DNA of 12,539 bases from Parcubacteria group bacterium (GTDB lineage: Bacteria; Patescibacteriota; Minisyncoccia; Moranbacterales; JAKLHP01). The translations under genes and the position numbers were made by a program. Shown here piece after piece: positions 1 through 5,066 of this stretch. How positions within the stretch are numbered: the stretch's first letter is position 1; every line of letters begins with the position of its first letter. Under the pieces are notes generated by a model. The model was given only the letters and a program-made list of their open reading frames with translations. It was not told the origin of the DNA and made no database searches. The stretch is from positions 1 to 12,539 of the forward strand of contig JBBABD010000023.1 in the NCBI GenBank assembly GCA_041657845.1, written 5' to 3'.

Positions 1-23
1 ATTAGATGAGCTAATATGTTTGT

Positions 24-94
24 AAGGCATCTCGTTGTCGTTTAATGGTAATAGTTGTGTATTTTCCATTATACAGACCGAGATGTCTTTTTTT
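24..94 (+). terminator. Long-loop terminator-like hairpin ending in a T tract
   Basis: Bases 24-34 pair with 79-89 (11 bp, one G-U pair at 27/86), and the right arm runs into seven T residues at 88-94. The 44-base loop contains its own hairpin, TAATGG (43-48) with CCATTA (66-71). A nested two-stem structure with a T tail could be the 3' end of a structured RNA or mRNA entering from the left edge. The long loop makes it weaker than a classical terminator. Confidence 0.4.
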
Positions 95-185
95 AACTTA
101 TGTTGCACTTGTGGATAGAATGTAGGGGGGAAAGTTTGCTACCGGTGTTGAAATAGGTTGTAGTTTCATTATCCTTTAGTATTTA

Positions 186-217
186 AAAAATCATTCCAAT
201 TAATCGGAATGATTTTT
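186..217. terminator. Perfect 12-bp hairpin, probably a bidirectional terminator
   Basis: AAAAATCATTCC (186-197) and GGAATGATTTTT (206-217) are exact inverted repeats around an 8-base loop. Both ends are A/T runs, so either strand gives a hairpin followed by a U tract. On the plus strand the tract continues as TTTTTGTTTT. It would separate any plus-strand transcript from the left from leftward transcription. Confidence 0.6.
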
Positions 218-233
218 GTTTTACTTAAAATGA

Positions 234-259
234 AAACCGCTAGCGAATGCTAGTGGTTT
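234..259 (+). repeat. Hairpin with AAACC/GGTTT ends, terminator-like
   Basis: AAACCGCTAGC (234-244) pairs with GCTAGTGGTTT (249-259) around a 4-base GAAT loop, 11 bp including one G-U pair. The right arm ends in TTT. It shares layout with the hairpins at 264-286 and 479-496: a CCG-type stem, a short A-rich loop, then GG followed by T residues. Confidence 0.5.
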
Positions 260-263
260 CTAT

Positions 264-286
264 CATGCCGGCTAATCGCCGGCGTG
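264..286 (+). repeat. GC-rich hairpin, GCCGGC stem
   Basis: CATGCCGGC (264-272) pairs with GCCGGCGTG (278-286) around TAATC, 9 bp with one G-U pair, followed by TTTG. It lies five bases after the previous hairpin. The stem core matches the terminator stem at 480-495, so the two are probably members of one hairpin family. Confidence 0.5.
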
Positions 287-308
287 TTTGATTGTTTTAA
301 ATTTTATT

Positions 309-420
309 GTCATTCCTGCGAAAGCAGGAATCTACGCAAACGATAATCGGAAGTTTAATATATAAACATTAGACTGATGTAATTCGATAGCGTAGATTCC
401 GCATCAAGTGCGGAATGACA
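309..420. repeat. Inverted pair of hairpin repeats (REP-doublet-like element)
   Basis: TGTCATTCC at 309-317 and GGAATCTACGC at 327-337 recur, inverted, at 390-420 (GCGTAGATTCC at 390-400, GGAATGACA at 412-420). Each unit is itself a hairpin: ATTCCTGC with GCAGGAAT around GAAA on the left, ATTCCGCA with TGCGGAAT around TCAAG on the right. The short stem cores differ while the flanks are identical. Two REP-like units in opposite orientation about 50 bases apart match the layout of a REP doublet (REPIN), a non-autonomous element usually mobilised by a RAYT (Y1/TnpA-REP) transposase. No transposase is in the window. Confidence 0.6.
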
Positions 421-478
421 TTTGATTTTAGACTTGTGAATTATTGAAAAGTTTTACGCGCTACGCTTTAAACGCACA

Positions 479-503
479 CACCGGCTAAAGCCGGTGGTTT
501 TTT
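479..503 (+). terminator. Plus-strand intrinsic terminator
   Basis: CACCGGC (479-485) pairs with GCCGGTG (490-496) around a TAAA loop, and six T residues follow at 498-503. This is a compact, classical terminator on the plus strand. No plus-strand gene precedes it in the window, so it may be part of a repeat family or guard against antisense transcription into the neighbouring operon. Confidence 0.6.
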
Positions 504-517
504 CTTTTAATTAAAAG

Positions 518-549
518 GGGGTATGCATGGATTGTTTCATGCATACCCC
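518..549 (-). terminator. Strong minus-strand terminator closing the nusA-clpP block
   Basis: GGGGTATGCATG (518-529) and CATGCATACCCC (538-549) form a perfect 12-bp stem around an 8-base loop. Read on the minus strand the stem is followed by CTTTTAATT, a short U tract. It lies 17 bases beyond the stop of the 50-residue ORF at 567-719. It is the first strong terminator after clpP, so it probably ends the whole leftward transcript. Confidence 0.65.
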
Positions 550-566
550 ACCACGGCTGTTAATTA

Positions 567-719
567 TTATTCCCACTGAATCGAACTTCGAAGATCTTCG
601 AGAACACAAACTAGCTTGTTGTTATCGTCCGCTGCTTCAATGTCTTCCCAACACCTTTTGTAATATACGCGTATAGGATAATCTTCATCAACACGGGGAT
701 TCTCATAGCAAGAGCGCAT
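567..719 (-). CDS. Small unknown protein, 50 residues
   Basis: An ATG-initiated frame of 50 codons ending in TAA. It begins MRSCYENPRVDED and ends LRSSIQWE. The protein is acidic, with three cysteines (4, 23, 38), four tyrosines and two tryptophans, and has no membrane segment or signal peptide. An in-frame TAG lies five codons before the ATG, so the start cannot move upstream. No strong Shine-Dalgarno is present, only AGGG about 11 bases ahead. Two things support a real gene: its mixed, protein-like composition, which AT-rich noise would not give, and a perfect terminator 17 bases after the stop. It lies 68 bases after clpP on the same strand with no terminator between, so it could be the last gene of that operon. 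I do not recognise the family. Confidence 0.5.
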   Translation of the reverse strand: MRSCYENPRVDEDYPIRVYYKRCWEDIEAADDNNKLVCVLEDLRSSIQWE

Positions 720-741
720 ACTTTTTTCGCCCTATTGGACG

Positions 742-789
742 ATTTTTATATACAGCATACTAAATACAAAATACTGGATACTAAATACT
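742..789. repeat. Short tandem word tract between clpP and the small ORF
   Basis: The gap contains repeated words built on ATACTAAAT, ATACTGG and ATACAAA; for example ACTAAATAC occurs near 759 and again near 780. The tract is a degenerate array with a period of roughly 7 to 9 bases. It has the same style, but a different word, as the tandem tracts in the other gaps of this gene block. Confidence 0.45.
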
Positions 790-1372
790 ACTTTATAATC
801 TTATCCGCAATTCCGTATTCTTTCGCTTCTTCGGCGCTCATGAAATAATCTCGGTCAGTATCTTTAACTATTTTTTCCAACTTCTGTCCGGTATGTTTAG
901 CTAAAATTTTATTAAGTCTATCCTTCATTTTCAAAATATGCCTGGCATGAATATCAATATCGGTTGCTTGTCCTTGGGTTCCGCCCATAACTTGATGAAT
1001 TAAAACTTCTCCGTTGGGAAGAATGAATCTTTTTCCTTTAGCTCCGGATGCCAAAAGCAAAGCTGCTCCGGAAGCGGCAGTGCCAACACAAATTGTCTGA
1101 ACTTCCGGTTTCACATACTGCATAGTGTCATAGATCGCTAAAGCTGAAGTTACCACTCCTCCGGGAGAATTGATATAAATCTTTATGTCGTCTTTCTGAT
1201 TTTGCTGTTCTAAAAATAGAAGCTGGGCAATAATAGAATTGGCCACTCCGTCATCAATTGCGCTTCCCAAAAAAATTATCCTGTCCTTGAGAAGGCGGGA
1301 ATAAATATCATAGGCGCGTTCGCCATATGAGGTCTTTTCGATAACTGAAGGAATTAGGTATTGATTTAACAT
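788..1372 (-). CDS. clpP: ATP-dependent Clp protease proteolytic subunit ClpP
   Basis: Serine peptidase of family S14. Two heptameric rings form the degradation chamber that an AAA+ unfoldase such as ClpX feeds. With the ATG at 1372 the protein has 194 residues, the normal family length, and no long propeptide. The triad is complete: Ser101 in GTAASGAA, His126 in LIHQVMGG, and Asp175 in DTDRDYF. The GQATDIDIHARHIL stretch after the histidine is the typical handle-helix start. Two motif positions are unusual: Gly follows the catalytic Ser where Met is common (AASM), and Val replaces Pro in the HQP motif. A TTG at 1381 would add three residues, but it lies inside the intergenic repeat and is unlikely. 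tig is immediately upstream; clpX, the frequent downstream partner, is absent here. Confidence 0.95.
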   Translation of the reverse strand: MLNQYLIPSVIEKTSYGERAYDIYSRLLKDRIIFLGSAIDDGVANSIIAQLLFLEQQNQKDDIKIYINSPGGVVTSALAIYDTMQYVKPEVQTICVGTAASGAALLLASGAKGKRFILPNGEVLIHQVMGGTQGQATDIDIHARHILKMKDRLNKILAKHTGQKLEKIVKDTDRDYFMSAEEAKEYGIADKIIK

Positions 1373-1487
1373 AATTTTCAATGATCAATGATCAATTTTC
1401 ATTGAATTTACAATTTAACAATTTTCAAAATTTGGAAATTTAGTCATTGAAAATTGATTGTAAATTGAAAATTGAAAATTGAAAATT
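1373..1487. repeat. 115-bp intergenic palindromic repeat, copy 1 (tig-clpP gap)
   Basis: This sequence is identical to 2783-2897 over all 115 bases. It is an imperfect inverted repeat: 1373-1414 pairs with 1446-1487 (34 of 42 positions) around a 31-base loop. The arms are built from AATTTTC or AATTTAC words in tandem. The copy fills the whole gap, from the base after the clpP ATG to the first base of the tig stop codon. On either strand the RNA could fold into one long A-U hairpin. Confidence 0.9.
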
Positions 1488-2779
1488 TATAAACTTTCCA
1501 AATATTCAAATACTTTCTCATTTAAAAGCATTCCTTTCGTATATTCATACAATCTTCCCATATCTATATTCTTATCCAAATCTTTTTCCTTTTTATAATA
1601 CCCGAGAGTTTTGTTCATTTCCTCTTCGATTTTTTCATTTTCCACCTTAATTTCCTGTTCTTTAGCAATTTCTTCCAGAATTATCGCTGATTTTACTCTC
1701 TTTTCTGCTTGAACTTTCCATTCATTTTCCAAATCGTCTTTATTTTTTCCCATTTTTTCCAGAAATCCATCCAAATTCATGCCCATCTGCGATAGCTGGG
1801 ATTCAAATTCTCCGAGCATCTTGTGAAGCTCTTGATGAATCAAAACTTCCGGAAGTTCTGTTTGGGTGAGTTTAATGAGCTCTTCCAAAAATTCACTTCT
1901 CATTTTTTCTTTGGCCTCCATTTTCTTTTCTTCTGCCATTCCATCCCTTACACTTTTTTTGAAAGCCTCCAGGTTTTCAAATTTTCCGAGCGATTTGGCA
2001 AACTCGTCATTAATTTCCGGAACTTTCCTTTCCTGAACTAAATTCAATTTTATTTCAAATTCGGCTGGTTTTTCGGCCAAGTTTTTTTCGTGATACTCTT
2101 TGGGAAAATTAAGGGTAAATTTTTTCTCTTCGTTTTCTTTCATTCCAATTATATTTTCTTCAAAACCCGGAATAAAAACCCCCTTCCCCAGAATCAAAGG
2201 ATGATTCCGGCTGGTTCCGTTTTCAATTGGAACTCCGCCCATAGAAACTTTGAAATCAACAAAAACACTGTCTCCGATTTTTGCCTCTCTTCTTACCGTT
2301 ACCAAAATTGCCCGACTCTCGGCAATTCTCTTTATTTCTTTTTCGATATCTTCATCTTTAATTTCAATCTTGGCATCTTTGTATTTCTTGTTTATTTTTT
2401 TAATTTCATTGTCCCAAGATTTTATTTTCACTTCCGGAATAACTGCAGTCACAATTTTATATTCCAAGTCATTCTCTTCGGCCAATTTCAAAATTTCCGC
2501 TTTTGGAGCTCCAATAGCATCGACTTTTCCTTCCGCCAGAATGTCAGCATAAGTTTTTTGAATGGCTTTTTCTGCCGCTTCTTGAATTATGGCGCTCTTC
2601 CCTATTTTTTCTTCAACCATATTTCTGGGCGCTTTTCCGGGACGAAATCCGGAAATTTTAATATCTTTGGACAAGTCAGAAACTGCTTGATCCAGATATT
2701 TTTTCCATTCGTTCCAAGGAACAGAAACTTTAATTTCTATTTCCGATTGGGGAATCTTGGTTATTTCATGCTTAATCAT
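1487..2779 (-). CDS. tig: Trigger factor, ribosome-associated chaperone and prolyl isomerase
   Basis: Ribosome-bound chaperone that meets nascent chains at the exit tunnel. From the ATG at 2779 it has 430 residues, the usual length, with all three domains in order. The ribosome-binding N-terminal domain (about 1-120) carries the signature GFRPGKAP at residues 44-51. The FKBP-like PPIase domain (about 155-250) includes GDSVFVDFKVSMGGVPIENG and the PLILGKGVFIPGFEENIIGM stretch. The helical C-terminal substrate-binding domain (about 255-430) is rich in Lys and Glu. A TTG at 2791 would add four residues, but it falls inside the upstream repeat copy and the ATG fits the family start better. The gaps to hppA and clpP are the two identical 115-bp repeats. 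The tig-clpP order is the classical proteostasis arrangement. Confidence 0.95.
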   Translation of the reverse strand: MIKHEITKIPQSEIEIKVSVPWNEWKKYLDQAVSDLSKDIKISGFRPGKAPRNMVEEKIGKSAIIQEAAEKAIQKTYADILAEGKVDAIGAPKAEILKLAEENDLEYKIVTAVIPEVKIKSWDNEIKKINKKYKDAKIEIKDEDIEKEIKRIAESRAILVTVRREAKIGDSVFVDFKVSMGGVPIENGTSRNHPLILGKGVFIPGFEENIIGMKENEEKKFTLNFPKEYHEKNLAEKPAEFEIKLNLVQERKVPEINDEFAKSLGKFENLEAFKKSVRDGMAEEKKMEAKEKMRSEFLEELIKLTQTELPEVLIHQELHKMLGEFESQLSQMGMNLDGFLEKMGKNKDDLENEWKVQAEKRVKSAIILEEIAKEQEIKVENEKIEEEMNKTLGYYKKEKDLDKNIDMGRLYEYTKGMLLNEKVFEYLESL

Positions 2780-2782
2780 AAA

Positions 2783-2897
2783 AATTTTCAATGATCAATG
2801 ATCAATTTTCATTGAATTTACAATTTAACAATTTTCAAAATTTGGAAATTTAGTCATTGAAAATTGATTGTAAATTGAAAATTGAAAATTGAAAATT
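2783..2897. repeat. 115-bp intergenic palindromic repeat, copy 2 (hppA-tig gap)
   Basis: Exact copy of 1373-1487 in the same orientation, 1410 bases away. It ends directly next to the hppA stop codon at 2898 and begins three bases upstream of the tig ATG (2779). The neighbouring genes share no sequence, so identity stops exactly at the gap boundaries. The inner fold is the same as in copy 1. Confidence 0.9.
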
Positions 2898-4913
2898 CTA
2901 AATAATAAGTCCTGCTATCAATAATGCTACAATATTAATTATCTTAATCATCGGATTGATCGCCGGCCCCGCAGTATCTTTGTACGGATCTCCGACTGTG
3001 TCTCCGGTAACGGCTGCTTGATGAGCAAGCGAACCCTTGCCTCCAAAATGGCCTTCTTCGATGTATTTTTTGGCATTGTCCCAGGCTCCTCCTCCGTTGG
3101 TCATTGAAATCGCCACAAAAAGTCCAGTGATGATTGATCCAACTAATAATCCTCCGAGAGCCTCCGGTCCCAGAATAAATCCAACTAAAATCGGCGCCGC
3201 AACGGGAATAATGGCCGGCAAAATCATTTCTTTAATAGCAGCTTGAGTTACAATATCCACGCTGGTAGCATAATCCGGCTTGGCAGTTCCTTCCATAATC
3301 CCTTTGATTTCCCTAAACTGCCTTCGTACTTCTTCCACTACCGCACCAGCGGCTTTTGAAACTGACCGCATACAAATTGAAGCAAAAAAGTACGGAATAA
3401 TTCCGCCGATTAAAAGTCCGGCTAAAACCTTCACATTATCCAGGGCAAAAACAATATTTTGTCCATTCTCAGTAAGCTCCTGAACATAAGAAGCAAACAA
3501 AACCACAGCCGCCAGGCCGGCTGAAGCAATAGCATATCCTTTGGTAACCGCTTTAGTGGTGTTTCCTACTGAATCCAAAGCATCGGTTACTTCTCTGATT
3601 TCTTCTCCCATTTCAGACATTTCGGCAATTCCTCCGGCGTTATCAGTAATCGGTCCGAAAGAATCGATAGCCACAATTATTCCCGCCATTGAAAGCATAC
3701 TCATAACCGCGACTGCTACGCCGTAAAGTCCGGCCAGCCAAAAGGAGGCTAAAATTCCAAAAATAATTATGAGCACTGGAATCGCTGTTGATTCCATACT
3801 GATAGCCAGTCCCATAATAATATTAGTCCCATGCCCGGTTTTTGAAGCCTGGGCAATCGCTTTTACCGGTCGATATTTTTTAGAAGTATAATATTCGGTA
3901 ACAATAACCATTCCCGCTGTTACTAAAATTCCAACCAGAGAAGAAAGGAAAATATTCTGGAAAGAATACAGTCCATTTCCATCCATGATTATCTTAGTAA
4001 CCGGATAAAAACCAACAAGAGCAATCACTGAAGAGGCGATGAGCCCTTTATACAGTGCTCCCATAATATTCACATCGCCGGCTTTTTTATTTTTATCTTT
4101 TGAATTTAATTTAACAAAAAATATTCCCAAAATGGAAGCAACGATCGACACCGATCCTAAAGCCAAAGGATATAAAACTGCATTTTGAAAATCTGGGAAA
4201 ACAAGCGAACCCAAAATCATCGCAGCAATTGCAGTCACAGCATACGTCTCAAAAAGATCAGCGGCCATTCCGGCGCAGTCTCCCACATTGTCTCCAACGT
4301 TATCGGCAATTACAGCAGGGTTCCTTGGATCATCTTCCGGAATTCCAGCTTCTACTTTTCCGACCAGATCCGCTCCCACATCAGCCGCTTTGGTAAAAAT
4401 TCCTCCGCCCAGTCTGGCAAAGATGCTGATGAGACTTCCTCCAAATCCAAGTCCAATAAGAGCTTTTAAATCTCCCGTAATCGCATAAAATCCCGTTACG
4501 ACCAAAAGGCCGAGTCCCACTACTAAAAGGCCGGTTACTGATCCTCCTTTAAAAGCTACATCTAATGCTCTTCCCAATCCCTTTTTAGCGGCCTCTGCCG
4601 TCCTCACATTAGCTCTCACAGCCACATTCATTCCAATATATCCAGCCAGTGCTGAAGCTGCTGCTCCGACAATAAAACCAATACTTGCACTAAGACTAAT
4701 GACAAAATAAAGCGCTACTGCGGCAAAAATTGCCACATAAGCGACAGTTGAATATTGTCTGTTTAGATAGGCCTTGGCTCCTTCTCTGATGGCCTTGGAA
4801 ATTTCCACCATCTTTCCCTCTCCTTCGAAAAATTGCATAACTTTCCAGGCTAGATAGAAAGCAAACGCGATTGCCACTAATGATGTGGCGATTGAGTAAC
4901 CGATAATACCCAT
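2898..4913 (-). CDS. hppA: Membrane-bound proton-pumping inorganic pyrophosphatase, K+-independent type
   Basis: Integral membrane enzyme that couples hydrolysis of pyrophosphate to ion transport across the cytoplasmic membrane. It has 671 residues from the ATG at 4913 and about 16 hydrophobic segments, the family's usual size. Active-site motifs are intact: GADLVGKVEAGIPEDDPRNPA (from about residue 181), the double aspartate motif DNVGDNVGD (204-212), NGGGAWDNAKKYIEEG (606-621) and GDTVGDPYKDTAGPAINP (637-654). The subtype-defining segment reads GNTTKAVTKG. Lys454 and Thr457 replace the Ala and Gly of K+-dependent enzymes, which predicts a K+-independent H+ pump. The enzyme would recover energy from PPi made in biosynthesis, useful in a cell with limited energy metabolism. 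A TTG at 4937 would add eight residues of AT-rich sequence; the ATG begins directly at the first membrane helix. It lies between nusA and tig. Confidence 0.95.
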   Translation of the reverse strand: MGIIGYSIATSLVAIAFAFYLAWKVMQFFEGEGKMVEISKAIREGAKAYLNRQYSTVAYVAIFAAVALYFVISLSASIGFIVGAAASALAGYIGMNVAVRANVRTAEAAKKGLGRALDVAFKGGSVTGLLVVGLGLLVVTGFYAITGDLKALIGLGFGGSLISIFARLGGGIFTKAADVGADLVGKVEAGIPEDDPRNPAVIADNVGDNVGDCAGMAADLFETYAVTAIAAMILGSLVFPDFQNAVLYPLALGSVSIVASILGIFFVKLNSKDKNKKAGDVNIMGALYKGLIASSVIALVGFYPVTKIIMDGNGLYSFQNIFLSSLVGILVTAGMVIVTEYYTSKKYRPVKAIAQASKTGHGTNIIMGLAISMESTAIPVLIIIFGILASFWLAGLYGVAVAVMSMLSMAGIIVAIDSFGPITDNAGGIAEMSEMGEEIREVTDALDSVGNTTKAVTKGYAIASAGLAAVVLFASYVQELTENGQNIVFALDNVKVLAGLLIGGIIPYFFASICMRSVSKAAGAVVEEVRRQFREIKGIMEGTAKPDYATSVDIVTQAAIKEMILPAIIPVAAPILVGFILGPEALGGLLVGSIITGLFVAISMTNGGGAWDNAKKYIEEGHFGGKGSLAHQAAVTGDTVGDPYKDTAGPAINPMIKIINIVALLIAGLII

Positions 4914-4999
4914 AGTTAGATAATTTTTAATTTCCAATTTTTGAATTTTTAAATAAATCTTAAATCTAAATTTTTAAACCCTCCTACCGACAGTCAGGC

Positions 5000-5060
5000 A
5001 TTAGAAATTAGAAATTATTTATAAAATTTAAAAATTTAAAAATTTAAAAATTTAAAAAAA
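5000..5060. repeat. Tandem AAAATTTA tract between nusA and hppA
   Basis: Four perfect copies of the 8-base word AAAATTTA run from 5023 to 5054, followed by an A run to 5060. ATTAGAA repeats twice just before, at 5000-5013. The rest of the nusA-hppA gap (4914-4999) is AT-rich with related TAAATCTTAAATCTAAATTTTTAAA words. It also has one GC-richer island, CCTACCGACAGTCAGGCA (about 4983-5000), which looks like a degenerate dispersed repeat. The minus strand of that island reads TAGGAGGG, but about 70 bases upstream of the hppA ATG, too far to act as its ribosome binding site. Confidence 0.7.
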
Positions 5061-5066
5061 TTATTA

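Larger units (their letters stand above)
1..566. other. Intergenic region dense in hairpins, no confident gene
   Basis: I find no coding region here that I would defend. The stretch is a chain of perfect or near-perfect inverted repeats at 24-94, 186-217, 234-259, 264-286, 309-420, 479-503 and 518-549, each listed separately. Positions 95-185 hold nothing I recognise: short open frames on both strands of 18 to 23 codons, with no convincing ribosome binding site. The left end may contain the 3' part of a plus-strand transcript that starts outside the window, because a plus-strand terminator-like structure sits at 24-94. Confidence 0.7.

Noticed and set aside
1..69. Minus-strand frame starting at ATG 69 (MENTQLLPLNDNEMPYKHI) and open to the left edge
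   Set aside because: Only 23 codons, no ribosome binding site, and it overlaps the terminator-like structure at 24-94. A run this long is common by chance. A sequence extension to the left would settle it.
588..601. 14-base perfect palindrome TCGAAGATCTTCGA
   Set aside because: It lies inside the small ORF, no other copy is seen in the window, and no promoter sits next to it. An operator call is not supported.
572..602. GTTCGATTC word on the minus strand, resembling a tRNA T loop
   Set aside because: The five bases on each side (CGAAG and CAGTG) do not pair, and no anticodon arm or acceptor stem fits around it.
1440..1490. Tandem GAAAATT words taken for a CRISPR-like array
   Set aside because: The period is about 7 bases with no spacers, and no cas genes are present. 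It is the arm of the 115-bp palindrome.
2090..2794. Plus-strand open frame of 234 codons opposite tig
   Set aside because: Composition is dominated by Phe and Asn, the mirror of Lys/Glu-rich tig codons. It is a shadow frame; tig has full domain evidence on the other strand.
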